64,000 bases of DNA, from positions 5,354,001 to 5,418,000 of the forward strand of contig JAYKKT010000046.1 in assembly GCA_036023115.1 (NCBI GenBank). Reading direction: 5' to 3'. Made by a program: the position numbers and the translations under genes. Below are positions 1 through 12,550 of the stretch, in pieces. Position 1 is the first letter of the stretch, and each line of letters opens with the position of its first letter. The notes below the pieces were generated by a model that was not told where the DNA came from, did no database searches, and saw nothing but the letters and a program-made list of their open reading frames with translations. Origin of the DNA: Brasenia schreberi. Lineage: Eukaryota > Streptophyta > Magnoliopsida > Nymphaeales > Cabombaceae.

Positions 1-978
1 TCCGAAAGTTTTATCATGTGCCTGACTGGAGGAAGAAGACGATGCCGTGACGATGGCCAGATATCCGACTGGAGAGCTACCATCCTGTGGTCTTGCTGCT
101 TCGGCCCCTTCTCTCTCTACCCTCTGATAGGGTCTGCCTGACCTCGCTTGCCTTTCGAAGGAAGAACTGTTTAGGGGAAAAACTGCTCGTGTGAAACTTG
201 ACCTGTATTAGATCGTGTTCACGCCCACTGTAAGGGACACGAAGATTAGTCGACTTTTTATTCAGTTTTGTGTTACACGAAAGCGAAGTAGCACGAGCCA
301 TACACGATTTGCCACCCCATGAGTTTTTGAGCGACTAAAGAATTGGGGTCGGTAGTCTACACGAGACCAGACCAGAAGGCACGGGGGCCTTAATGCGGAC
401 GGTGGCCGCGGTGGCGGAAAGAAAGAGAAAGCTTATCGTCGGTCGTTTCCTCTTGTTTTAGGAATACCATTCAAGTTGAGCCGCTCCGCCAACTTTACGC
501 AACTCCATCCGGCCACATCGTGGCGTCCTCTCTCTGTAAATCTCCGCTGTGAGAATCTACAAATCGAGTTGAGTCGCTCCGCCAGCCGTGCCGGGTTTCT
601 CTCTGCCCATATCTCGGCGTCCTCTCTCTCTCTCTCTTGGTGGAACTTCATTTTGCAAGGCAACATCTGGCAAATTTGAAACCGGTACATTCATGGACTT
701 AGTTGCATCATTTATGGACTTTCATGATGGATGGTGAACCCTTCTCCTCACTATCTCCTTTCATTTTTATGTTATGTGAATTTAAGAGATGTTTGGTCTT
801 AGCAAGCAAAATATGAACACATTTTTTTCCAGCGTTTTACCCTTTTCTTGTCATTGTATGCCATCAGGCAACAATTCTTTTGAACAAACCCATGTAACCT
901 ATGGATATGTAGTCTATGACTTCTAAAGTAGGGATAACTTGTCAGAATTCTAATGTGCTTCATGCTTGTGATTGACAG
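1..978. other. Upstream region of the helicase locus, no gene recognised
   Basis: No convincing coding exon is seen here. The first exon and true start codon of the helicase at 979-8941 should lie in this stretch, but I could not identify them. Positions 474-534 and 568-633 form an imperfect local duplication: each starts with a GTTGAG(C/T)CGCTCCGCCA block and ends in CGGCGTCCTCTCTCT or a close variant. A CT-rich tract follows, which would suit a plant 5' untranslated region. Confidence 0.4.
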
Positions 979-2207
979 TAAAGAAATAGAAATAGTTGAT
1001 GGCCCCAATGCGCTCATCTCACTCGGAAGGAATAACAAAAAACAAAAATGCACAGACCAGGTATGCCACGATTCTGTGAGATGAAAGCACAAATATGGCG
1101 TCTTCTGTCAGTTCTAGTCTTTGATTCCCTTGTTAGTTTGCAATTGTTAAGGACAAGCTGAAGAAGGGAGAGCCAAAATTAAGCAAATCACAACAGAGAA
1201 AATTAAAACAGTTGCAGGTGTGAAGCATTTATCCCAGAAAGTTCTTTGTTATACTTTTGAGGTTTCTCAAGTTTTTACTGTTAAGAATTAGTTTCAAGTA
1301 GGTGTTGTTAAATGTCCAGGAAGAGAAGGCAAAAAAAGCTCGGTTGGCTGAAAGTTATCAGACACTACAGTATGTCTTTTCATTCTCTTTCTTTGTAGTT
1401 CCACTGAATTATCACCTCCTCATCATCTGAGTGGCTTACTTTTTCTCTAGACAAGATTACATAAATTACTGACGCTACTTCCTGTGTCGCATTGCAGAAA
1501 GCACAAAATTCAGGATGATGCATATGGTTTATTGTATTCCTCGGGAAATATTGCTCAGGTGATTGTATCGTGCCCTTTGTTGTTAATGTGCTTTTTGTGT
1601 GACATAGTATAATTGAATAGTTTTTTTGATACCTCAGGTGGAAACTATGAAGGATAAACTTAGAAGAGCAATGCAGTTGCCTAGGGCTGGCCTGGAAGTG
1701 CCGCCATATGTTCCTCTTCTCAAGAAGCGAAGTATAGCAGATCCTTCCTACCTGGAGGCAGAATCGATTTTTAAAACGTGTCAAGATATGCAAAACCCAT
1801 GCTTACAGGAATCATCAAAACATTCAAACGCTGAGTTGAAACTTCCACTCCTGGAAAACTATCAGATGCAGGGTTCTGTCAATAGAGAAACTTGTTTTAC
1901 AATCTCTTCCTTACAGTCACATTGTTCATCTGATGTAGGTCTTGATGCTAATGGAAGCACTGAAAGTAAAGTTTGTTCAAGTGGTTTAAATTCGGAAGAA
2001 AGCATTAAAGCACAGGTTAGGACATCTGCATTGTCTTACCTTTCCTTTTTTCTTTTTAATAGATTAGTGTAATCTTCTTGTAACATTGTTCTATGATCTG
2101 TTGTATTTCTAAGCATCAATGCTTCTTAACTTTGAGATCATAATTATGCTGTGGTCTGCTGTATTTCTTAGAAATCTCGGAGAACTTTTATTTTCATAAC
2201 AAAAAAC

Positions 2208-2451
2208 TGTAAAGAATGTATCTCTTTTATTGAAGATCAAATCAACCACAAAAGGGCTTATAGTTATTGAATACACGAAGAGTTTACATGAAGAGAAAAA
2301 TGAAAGCCAGCAGTTGTGTTGTTGGTTGTTGAAGGCCCAATGGCTATTTTACTAGCCGTTGGACCCTTGGTGTCCCTAGCCTAGATGGTCCGGCTCTGTT
2401 GGACTTGATTACAAATGGGCCCTATTGTCTCAATCCTTTTACATTTTAAGA
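2208..2451 (-). repeat. 3' LTR of the intronic retrotransposon
   Basis: This is a direct repeat of 4820-5033 in the same orientation. Shared blocks include ACAAAAGGGCTTATA, GAGTTTA and ATTACAAAT..GGGCCCTATT. The minus-strand end is CTTTACA-like, and the start has changed from TGTTAAAAT to TCTTAAAAT. It is about 30 bp longer than its partner because of small indels. Confidence 0.88.
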
Positions 2452-3729
2452 CTCCCTTCAAACCTACGATGTGTATACAGAAAGTTTGTCTAACAACAAA
2501 AACATGAATTTGAGAGGGCATAACTTTCTTCGAAACATCTTTCCACAATTAAAGTATTAATTTATTTTTCATCATGCATGAAGACTAATGAAATATCAAT
2601 ACATACATTCACTCAATTTCTAAAACCAATAAGATAATTTATGATATCTAATGTAGAAGACAAACAAAAAAATGAGTTAAATAAGTTCATGAAGTTGATT
2701 TGCTTTGAATCAAGAAAATCATTTGATAGAAAACATTGATATCATCCAAATAGGATTGTCTATTATAACAAATAGGTTCATAAATCATTACAAAACTTAT
2801 GATATTATAAGGAGACCTTGGTATATCAAACAAGCCTTTTAAGGTTAAGCTCAAAACCTGAGTTTTAATAACAAACTCAAATGCAAACAAGTTTTTTAAG
2901 GCAAAACTCAAAAGCTTCGTACATAAAATTCCCAAGGCCCTTAAATATCCTTTAAACTCAAAAGTGATTCTATGATTCCAAAATTAAGACAATCCATTAA
3001 GATGATCAAAACAAGTCAACGAGATCAACTTCATGTTTTTCAAAAAGTTTTCCAAGGTTTCTTAAAATAATTTTATCAAATAAAAGCTAATTAAGATAAC
3101 TATAAGTGCTTTTTCAATATTGGTTACTTCCAACCAAAAGGCCAATAATATGGAACATCTTAATCACAAATATCTCCAACAAAAGACCAACAAATGGAGA
3201 TCATAATCTCATGAAAAAGCAACCTTAAAGTTATAAAGATCATAAATCCTCAAATAACGAAAAGTATATCTTCAAATATCAATTAATTTTCAACAAAAGG
3301 TCACCAACATGAAACACCTTAATCACAAAAGTCTTCAACAAAAGGTCAATCAACATGGATCCATATAAGTAGATGCGAGTTATTATCAAACAAACAACAA
3401 ACAAAATTTCTTTTAAATGAGACACCAAACAATTAATCCAACAAATATTAAAAAAAACAAGTTGGAAAGCGTATACCTGGATGAAGTCGAATTTGAATAC
3501 CAAGCAAGATTAATTCAAGTTCAGACATGCTCCCGGATATGGATCCAATTACAGCAAAAGGCCTCGTACTCAACACAAAACAGTTACAAAACATGTTTGG
3601 ATCCAAAATTGGATCCACGACTCGATTGCATATAAATGTCCCATTTCTCTCTTTCTCCTTCTCAAACTTTCTCTCTTTTTCTCTCACGGCCACTATGCTT
3701 CACGCATAAGTAGTTCTTCTCTCTCTTTG

Positions 3730-4060
3730 CAACACCACAACTCCAGTTTCCATTTGAAGCGCTGCCACCTCTTGAAAAGCGATGATCTCCACCATCTGAG
3801 TCACTATAACAGTTGCCTCCCCACGGTAGTTGTAACCACCTCCATCATTGCGACGACTCTGACCGCCAAATCCTTCGCCTCCAACTCTCCTTCTATAACC
3901 GCCACCACCACTACAGAATCCATCATCACCGCTAGGGGATTGGGCTTCGTTCACGGTTATATTTCTTTCATGTAGCTCTTTTTTGTTCATCCCCTCGATG
4001 GCGTTACATCAATTGTTCATCGTGGAAGGTGACAAAACCAGAACCTAGCCATCCAGGCAA
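3730..4060 (-). pseudogene. Captured glycine-rich RNA-binding protein (GRP) fragment
   Basis: The minus strand encodes an RNP1-like GSGFVTFHDEQLM (from 4045). After a one-base frame change at 4006 it continues NAIEGMNKKELHERN and ITVNEAQS (from 4005), then a Gly/Arg-rich stretch with GGGGYRRR, GGEGFGGQSRR and GGGYNYRG. This is the order seen in plant GRP7/GRP2-type proteins: second half of the RRM, then the glycine-rich tail. RNP2 and the start of the RRM are not readable. The fragment lies inside the LTR element on its sense strand, so it was probably acquired by the element and retrotransposed. The frame change and missing RRM half mean it cannot make a working GRP. Confidence 0.75.
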
Positions 4061-4804
4061 GGGGAATCCGTGCTTGACGAGGTCGAGATCCACGATGAGG
4101 GTGGAGTCGGTAGAATGGTCAGTGGAGCCAAGACAAAGGATGAGTTGCCAAGGTTGAAGACGTTCTTGAGCGGCACGAGGGAGAAAAGCCAGCGAATGAA
4201 GAAGGACGACAAAAGCCAATTCGATCCATTCGTTACCTAGGTAGTTGAGTTGAGACTGACGTGTTTGACGAGGGCAATGTCGGAGAGGCCATCTTGCTCC
4301 ACTCTAACGTTCTTCAGGCAGTTGAGTGCCACCACCAACGACAGCTTCCGCCCATTGCTCACCGACCCACGCTGCCCCTGCATCACCACACCCACCTCTG
4401 CACTGTTCAAACTTCCATGCTCACTACAACACGCCAACACTTCGTCCAGCCATCGCCTCTCTTCTTCTTCTCCTCCCTCCTTCTGCCACGAACCATCGTC
4501 CACTAAAAATACCTCACAACCATCATTAGCTATCGCTAAACCTCCACCATCAAAAACCCTTTCACCTCTGCCAGACGCCCAAACAGTTGCCAAGAACCAT
4601 CACCAATACCACCCCTTACGTCATCTTCCCATATTGATTACCACCAAGCGACCTACCATCATGACCAAGCAGCTACCCAAATCATTCATACAAAACTGCA
4701 TGAGCTCCACCAGGATCCACCCTCCGTAGTCATTGTCCATCCCCCACCAGTAGTCGATCCTGGCTAGCACACCAACATTGTCACGTGCACCACCGAACAT
4801 CAAC

Positions 4805-4819
4805 GTGGCTCTGGTACCA
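4805..4819 (-). other. Primer-binding site (initiator Met-tRNA)
   Basis: The minus strand reads TGGTACCAGAGCCAC immediately after the upstream LTR end. It matches the plant initiator Met-tRNA complement TGGTATCAGAGCCA with one mismatch, which fixes the element's orientation. Confidence 0.88.
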
Positions 4820-5033
4820 TGTAAAGAAAGATCAAATCAGTCACAAAAGGGCTTATAATTATCGAATACATGAGGAGTTTATATAGAGAGAAGAATGAAA
4901 GCTGCTGGTTGATGAAGGCGACCCTTGGTGGCCTTGATGGCTCTGGTGCCAAGTAGCCCTCGCCTGGATGGACTACCTGATTACAAATACATACTTATGG
5001 GCCCTATTGGCCCAATCTTATTATATTTTAACA
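4820..5033 (-). repeat. 5' LTR with TATA box
   Basis: On the minus strand the LTR begins TGTTAAAATATAATAAG and ends CTTTACA, so it keeps TG...CA termini. A TATATAAAC promoter core lies at 4877-4886 on the minus strand. It would start a transcript that runs through the captured GRP fragment, antisense to the helicase. Confidence 0.88.
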
Positions 5034-8000
5034 AAAACGTGAAAATATTTTGATGTGTATGCATGATTTTCATAAGATGTTATTTACGCTGCCACATGTT
5101 GAACTTCTTGCTAAAGATTTTTATCTGGATGTCTTTGTACCGTGTTTCCAGAATGTCACTATCTCTGGTCACCCACAAGGTCAGAAGTCCTTCAATGTGC
5201 GTGTTGTAAGACCTGCAGAGGTTGAAGAGAAGCGGATGAATCTTCCAATTGTGACGATGGAGCAAGAAATAATGGAAACCATCAATGAGCATTCCGTTGT
5301 GGTTATTTGTGGAGAAACTGGATGTGGTAAAACTACACAAGTGCCTCAGGTGCACTTTACACTAATATTCTTTGATTTAGGTTTTGTTCGTCTGAAATTC
5401 AGAATTTTCTTTTTGATCATCATCTTGATCTATACATGTATAATTCATTCTACTGGCCATTGTCGGGTTTTTTTAGCTTAACAATGTGTTCTACAGTTCC
5501 TATATGAAACTGGTTTTGGTTCAAAGGGATGCATTGGAAAGGGTGGAATAATCGGTGTTACTCAACCTTGCTGTGTTGCAGTTCTTACCACAGCTAAACG
5601 TGTTTCCTATGAGTTGGGCCTCAAGTTGGGGAAAGAAATTGGTTTTCAAGTTAGACACGACAAGAAGATGGGTGATTGCAACTTCATTAAGTTTATGACA
5701 GATGGAATTTTGCTTCGAGAGGTTCAGGTAGACATTTGTCTTATAGCAAGATATTCCTTTGTAGTTGTTCTCTTATAATTTTCAAAAGCGTGCAGATTAA
5801 CCCTAGCCCTTTTCAGTTTGTTCTAGTCTTCAAGGAAATGATTCTCGTCTTCTTAATGTTTTCAGCAGTTTCTTCTTTTTAAGTTATTTTTGTCTTCTTA
5901 ACAACGGTTTATAACCCAAGACATTTGTCTTGTAGGACATGTAAACATTGAGAATCACTTATAATCTTTTGTTAATTTGAATCTTGACTTTGCATGTGCA
6001 TATTCTGACCTTATTCTGACTTTACAGAGTGATTTTCTTTTGAAACGTTACTCCATAATTCTTCTAGATGAAGCTCATGAGAGGAGCCTGAATACGGACA
6101 TACTCATTGGAATGCTATCTAGGATCATATAATTGCGTCAGGTGTATTTTGGTTCCTCCAACCTAGACTTTTTCTTGGGTTGTCAAGTATCTCCTTTTCA
6201 GCTTTAGTGTTCGCTTGCAGAAACTATATGAAGATCAGCAACAGAAGATTCTGAATGGAGTTCAAATTACGCCCGAGAACATAATATACCCTCTGAAACT
6301 CGTTTTGATGAGTGCTACACTAAAGGTTGAAGATTTTATTTCTAATACCAAGCTATTTCATGTGTCTCCACCAGTTATAGAAGTGGCAACAAGGCAATTC
6401 CCTGTTACCACTCACTTCTCAAGGAAGACAGAGCTAATAGACTATGTGGGCGAAGCTTACAAGGTCCTAATGATACACAGAAGGCTGCCTCCTGGTGGCA
6501 TTCTTGTTTTTCTGACTGGGCAGAGGGAGGTGGATTACTTGTGCAGGAAGTTAAGAAAAGTGTGTTCCTTGTTCAAGAAAAAAGGCTCTGAATGCAGAAA
6601 AACTGATAGAAATGCCAATTGCTCGGCTGTAGAAAGTAGCACACATGATGATGAATTCAGTGACATACATGAAGCATTTGAAATTCGTGATGAACCAGCA
6701 AAGCATCACATGTATAGCTCAGACATTTATGAGGAAGAAGAGCTTCATGATCCAGCATTAAATAGTGATTCCTCTGAAGTAGAAAGCGCAGACATGCATG
6801 ACAGTGATCTTGATGTTTCTTGTGAGGATCTTGTCCACAAGGGAGACACTGATGCTGTGGAAGATGTTCTTGGAGACCCTGAGAGCATAGCATCACTAAA
6901 AGCAGCTTTTGAGGCGTTGGCTGGTAATCCCCAAGTTACTAATATTAACCGTAAGGATGACATTCTACCATCTCACTCTCCAGTTATGGAAAATATTGGC
7001 GTCTCTGATAATGGTATAAAGTCTTCAGTTGTCGGTCCCATGTATGTCCTACCGCTTTATGCAATGTTACCCGCTGCTTTACAGCTCTGTGTATTTGGTG
7101 ATGTGCCTGAAGGTGAGCGTCTTGTTGTAGTTGCTACAAACGTTGCCGAGACGTCATTGACTATTCCTGGAGTAAAGTATGTTGTGGATTCTGGACGAGA
7201 GAAAGTGAAAAACTATAATTGTGTCACTGGCATGGCAAACTATGAAATTCAATGGATAAGCAAAGCATCTGCTGCTCAGCGTGCAGGGCGAGCTGGGAGA
7301 ACTGAGCCAGGCCATTGTTATCGACTCTATTCTCCTGCAGTTTTTAGTAACATATTTCATGATTTTTCAGCCCCTGAAATACTGAAAAATACCTGTGGAA
7401 GGTGTCTTGCTGATTATGAAATTCATGGGTATTGATAAAGTAAGTAGCTGATGATGATTTCTTTTTACTTTTTGCTGTTATATATTATGCCGAACCTCTA
7501 ATATTGCCCCAGGTGGCTAATTTCCCATTTCCTACACCTCCTGGGGGTGCTGCATTGGCAGAAGCAGAACGTTTTTTGAAGGTTCTTGAAGCTATTGACC
7601 ATTGTGGTAAGTTGACACCCATAGGAAGGGCCATGGCGCAATACCCAATAAGTCCTCGCCATTCTCGTATGCTATTGACAGTTGAGACAATTGAGGCACA
7701 GCGAACCCAGTAGAGCCAATTTAGTTTTGGGATATGCAGTCACTGCAGCGGCAGTCATGAGTTCTGATAGGCCTTTTGCTTTTCAACTGGATGCTAGACG
7801 TGGTACTAAAGAAGATGTGGATCAAGCTAACAATGACAAAGTAGACAGTAAACCTCATGAGGTGTCTGGGCGAATGGAAACAGATGGTAATGAAGCTGCA
7901 GATCTACAGGCAAAACTCAGCAAGGGAAGCCAGAAGGCTCTTGTGAAGGCAGTTCGTGAGAAATTTTGTAATCCCAGCAGTGATGCTTTGATTGTGACTT

Positions 8001-8941
8001 ATGCACTCCTTCACTTTGAGCTCGCAGAAAGCCCAACAGATTTCTGCACAAATAATCTGTTGCACTTCAAGACTATGGATGAGATGTCCAAATTGAGAAA
8101 ACAGCTCCTCAGGCTGATCTTTCATCACGGAATGAGTAGTTCCCAGCTGGAGTTCTCTTGGACAAATGGGGATGATAACAATGTCGAGAGTGTCTGGAAG
8201 TCTGCTGTTCAAAATCCTCTTTCTCTGAACGAGGAAGAGCTGTTGGAGCAAGCTATATGTGTAGGCTGGGCGGATAGAGTTGCTCGGCATGTTAGAAAAG
8301 TTTCCGAGGCATCCGATGGAAAGAAGAAAGTAAGTTCCGTCAAATATCAAGCGTGCTTGTTGAGTGAAACCGTACACCTTCATCGAGGATCCTCTGTTGC
8401 CAAATCGGCCCCTGAATTCATGGTCTACACTGAACTGGTTAGCTCATCTCGACCTTATATGCATGGGATAACAAGTCTGAAAGCTGAGTGGCTTATCAAC
8501 CATGCAAAACCTTTATGCACTTTTTCAGAACCACTTTCAGACCCTAAGCCGGATTATGAACCTGCCAGTGACCAAGTAATGTGTTGGGTGACCACAACTT
8601 TTGGTCCTCACCTTTGGCAGCTTCCACTGCATAGTCGCCCATGCGAGAAGACAAAGCTTCAGGTTTCGGTATTTGCCTGTGCTTTGCTTGAAGGGAAGGT
8701 GCTTCCATGTTTGCAATCAATGCAGAAATACTTGTCTGCTGTTCCATCTAACATTCTGATCCCAGAAGCCGCAGGGCAAAAGAGGATCGGGAATCTTCTC
8801 AGTAAGCTGCAGAATTGTTCTCGCTCCATCGATAGCCGAGCTAAGCTTAGAGAAGTATGGAGGCAAGATTCCAACTTTCTGTATTCTGAGATCAAGAGTT
8901 GGTTCCAGGAGAAATATCATAATTGCTTTGAAAAGGTATAG

Positions 8942-11900
8942 GAACAGATGCATTGTGAAGTTATTCTAGACGCAGGTCAGCTCTTTTCAAAAAGAAGAAA
9001 AAGGACAAGATGAGATCCGATTATTATTTGTTTCGTCATTTGAAGGTTCAAGAGATTACAAAGGTTGACCTTTTTGGTTCTTGTCTGATGCTTCGTCATT
9101 TGAAGGACCAAGAAGTTACAAAGTTTGATCTTTTTTGCTAGTCTTGTGGATGCTTCCTCGACTTCCACGTATGTGAAGCCTGGAGTTTTTTAAAACAAAG
9201 GATTTGTCAAATTTTTATTTCCTGTGTGATCGACCAGATTTTGTAGTTCCTGGTCGATTCAAGTTCCCATAAGAAGGTGATGGAATCCCAAGCTTGAAGC
9301 CTGGAATTCAAGGTGTCATATGAAAGTTAATTTATGTTTTTTTTTAAAGGGAATGGAGAGAGTTTAGGTAAAAGCTATCTGTAGATGAGAATGCTATGCA
9401 CCAGTAAAAAATTCTCCAATTGTCTATCTTGTCATCTTATTCTCAGGAGCTGGACCTTTTGGGTTATTTTATGCTGCAATGCTGGAATATGTGACGATTC
9501 TTAGTGTTTTGGAAGTACATTTAAGTTCCTATTAGCAAAATATGAACATGAAATCAGTGTTTCCAGCTGTGTCAAATGGTGAGGTTCGTGGTTCAGAGAA
9601 GACAATGCATCAGGATGGTTTTTCGCATTGCAAATTGATGCCCAACGCAAGACCTCAACACCATGCAGAGGCAGTTGCCAAAAGCTTGGTCTTGATCTTG
9701 CGAATTTACTCAGTTAAGAATCTCAATTCACCTCTTCTATGAATCTTCAGGTTTCCCAGTTTGCTCTCTCCAACATGGCAGATGTCGAACTAGCTTTCAT
9801 TTTGGTCTTGAGTCCAATCAGCTGCAGTTTCATTTTTGGCCGCATTTTCATCGGTTCAGTCATACACATAGTTCCATCTCATTGTACTTTGGTTCTTAGG
9901 ATGCACAGGGAGAGGACCTACTGAAACCGAAGACTGTTTGACAAAGAGGCCCCGACGTCGTTGTATTAAGCTGCACCAAAGCCACTCTGAGTTGTAAGTA
10001 GTGCTGCAAAATGAGTTGAGCTGTTTGTGGTTCCTGCCATACCAAGCTTACTGGTGTTCATCTCGCCACTCTTATATGAACAGGGTGCGATCAGTGTATT
10101 TGAGCTCGTGGTTGTTCATTTCAGTTTCATATACTTTTTATGCATGTAAAATGTGGAGATGAGCTTAGGTTGGGATCATGTTAGTAGCTAGGACGACAGA
10201 GTGCCGACTAATGACACAACAATATAAGTTCCTATTAATTTGTTTTCGGTTCCGATGACTAACGACACGATAGCAACCAACTCATCTCCTTGGCATCTGT
10301 AATTGTAAGGTACCTATATACTCTCTGGGTGTAGATTGGGTTAGCAAAGCTTTCTGATGATTTGAGGATTTGGGTTCATGCGAGCTGAACCACATATGGA
10401 TTTGGTTCTGATACTGGCTGTAGGGGTAAGATTTCAAAGTTCAGATCTGTCACCAAATCGTGTTAGTGTCCACCCAAAGTGAAAATAGAAAGAGGGCTGT
10501 GTTCAAGATGACTTGTTTTTACAGGAACCCATTAACATGGCAAAAGATGATCCAAAAACACAAAAGTGCCCTCAGTAAACACCAACAGAGAGACCCAAAG
10601 GCGAACATGACCCAAAAGGCCCATCTGTGTCAACCCGAAGTCACAAAAAGATTAGGTTGTATTCATGGTTACTTTTTTTGGCACAAACACAAAATGCCAT
10701 AGAAATAGGACCCTGAAGACAACTTCGCCACCATACGGATTTACTTGATTCAACTTATTCATCTTTCAACCAATTGTGCAACACCTGACCAGCCGTTCAC
10801 CATCGCCAAGAACTGGAAAGATGGGACGGAGCTGTCAGACCATTTATGGAAGTTGAATAGTTTACCCATTTGCCTTGATCGTTTGTAATGTTATCCTTGA
10901 GCACCTTGTGTCTTAAGGACCTATGCTTTGCGTGTTGCACTCGGGCTTCATCAAACGTTTTGTCCGGAAAGATTTTCCCTAATAAATTTTTAGAATTTGT
11001 CACGTCTATTTAGTAAATGGCTTTTGGAAACGATTGGAGTCAGGGGATCGAAGGGGAAGCCTTTTGAAGAAGCGAACATTGACCAAGTTGATTAAATTGG
11101 TTGAAAGGGGATCCTTTGGAAGCGAAGGTGCATGATTGGAAGGCAGTCAGGTGTTCATTAAGCTCTAGCGAATGGAAGTACTCCAAGTGTTCTAGACAAA
11201 GCGAAGCAGCCAATAGGCCTCGAGGATCATCTAGCTAATGAAAGATCCAAAAGTTTTCTACCCAATGTAACAATCTTAGGGCTCTTCTCCAATATATGAT
11301 GCACAATTGGCATAAGGAATTTCATTCATTGGCTGACCAAGAATGGGAAGATGCTTAATCAAAGGTCTCTGGGGACTCCCCCATCGATGGATTAATCTTG
11401 TGAATTGCAACCCCAAGTTATGAAATTGGGTGAAGCATTATCCTTCTCTAATTGAGTATCATTCTTTTTTGAGTAAATCTCAAATTTCCATCTGTCTCAT
11501 CTCCCTCTTATGTCTCTGATCTCTCATTTCTCTTACCCATTCACTCTCTCACTTTTTTGAAGAGTATGAGGCCGATCTCCCCGCCCTAGGTCTATGTGCA
11601 TGATAATTAATCCATTCAAGTAAATTCTAATCAGGTACAGTATGCCAAATACACCCTTAATTCAATTGCAGTGGTTGTAGAATCAGCCCCCCAAGAGTGC
11701 CGCTATTTGCTCTGTCTGGTTGTCATGAAAGATCTCTCTTCAGCCACATAAAATACCAATCTCAGAAGTCAATAAGAAAGATAGGCTTACCGTCGTACGG
11801 ATACACAAGTGTGGCCTCACGTCTCCACGGTACAATGCTGGATTAACCTTGGTTATAAAATAAAAAAGGAAGAATTATTCGGGAGCGTCCTAGTGTGTGC

Positions 11901-12550
11901 TAGAAGAAGAGAAAATTAAGAAATATAAGAACTTTTTGTCACAAGTAAATAGAGATATTAGTAAATCGAGATATTGACCTTTTGAAGATTGATTGCTTAA
12001 AAACGAATATGATCTGCGTTCTCTGATACAATTCTGGCAGGTAAAAAGCGACACTTCTCCTTGATTTCTTCCTTTACAGGCACTCCAGTTTCAGTAGAAT
12101 GTTGAGAATATTTGGTTTATTCATGAAGCATCTTATAGGAGTCATGAAGTGGGAGAAATGTTGCAAATGCAAACTGGAGCTAACTATTTAAATCTGGTTT
12201 AGAAGCATCGATGAAGGAGCTGTTTCGAGTGTTGCAATGCTGCTAAAACCTATTTTACCAACTGCTGGCATATAGAGAAACCACAGAACTTGATGTCTAT
12301 CTAGTAAAGACTATTTCCCATTTTATATATTTTAATATTTGCAAAGCTTGTTGCTTAACAAAAACAATGTGTACGTACGTCCAAAAATAGGAAATTTATT
12401 TTTAGCATCAAGAATCACTTTTTAAGTGTACCAAGAAACTACCATATACTTTCTTTACTAATTAAAATATGAGCGGATCTCAAACAATGGCATAAAAAGA
12501 ATCAAAATATCATATACATATATATACGTACAAATGTATGTCCATATGTG
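8942..12550. other. Intergenic, no gene recognised
   Basis: Short open frames are scattered here, but none shows a family signature, conserved spacing or splice structure. 9001-9140 has two diverged copies of a CTTCGTCATTTGAAGG motif about 50 bp apart, probably within the helicase 3' flank. Nothing else stands out. Confidence 0.4.

Larger units (their letters stand above)
2208..5033 (-). mobile_element. Complete non-autonomous LTR retrotransposon in helicase intron 5
   Basis: The element runs on the minus strand. It has two LTRs (4820-5033 upstream, 2208-2451 downstream), an initiator Met-tRNA primer-binding site directly after the upstream LTR, a purine-rich tract (GAAGGGAG, complement of 2452-2459) directly before the downstream LTR, and a perfect 5-bp target duplication AAAAC at 2203-2207 and 5034-5038. 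The 2.37-kb interior has no gag, protease, reverse transcriptase or integrase frame that I can read, so it must have been mobilised in trans. It carries a fragment of a glycine-rich RNA-binding protein gene instead. Size and content suit a small LARD-like element. The two LTRs differ by several indels, so the insertion is not recent. Confidence 0.9.
979..8941 (+). pseudogene. DEAH-box RNA helicase, DEAH13/DHX37 type, disrupted
   Basis: The product resembles plant DEAH13 (FASCIATED STEM4, orthologue of yeast Dhr1 and human DHX37), a nucleolar helicase that unwinds U3 snoRNA from pre-18S rRNA. Inferred exons are 979-1060, 1137-1217, 1320-1369, 1498-1558, 1638-2015, 5152-5349, 5497-5727, 6028-6141, 6221-7439 and 7513-8941. 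Their phases agree except where the gene is broken. Visible motifs are Walker A GETGCGKTTQ, DEAH (6067-6078), LMSATL, VATNVAETSLTIPG, QRAGRAGRT and the C-terminal OB-fold region. Lesions: TAA at 6130-6132 where relatives have Lys; one extra A near 7385, which leaves exon 9 at 3n+1 nt; and a second frameshift near 7682-7700. Motif Ia reads TQPCCVAVL instead of TQPRRVAVL, and motif VI has Glu for Gly at 7304-7306. The N-terminal exon was not found. Alternatives are assembly errors or RNA-level rescue, but the combination points to a decaying copy. Confidence 0.82.

Noticed and set aside
4237..4593. 118-codon minus-strand frame inside the LTR element
   Set aside because: It could be a second captured fragment or element-specific sequence, but it has no recognisable motif and is not Gag, so it was not called as a gene.
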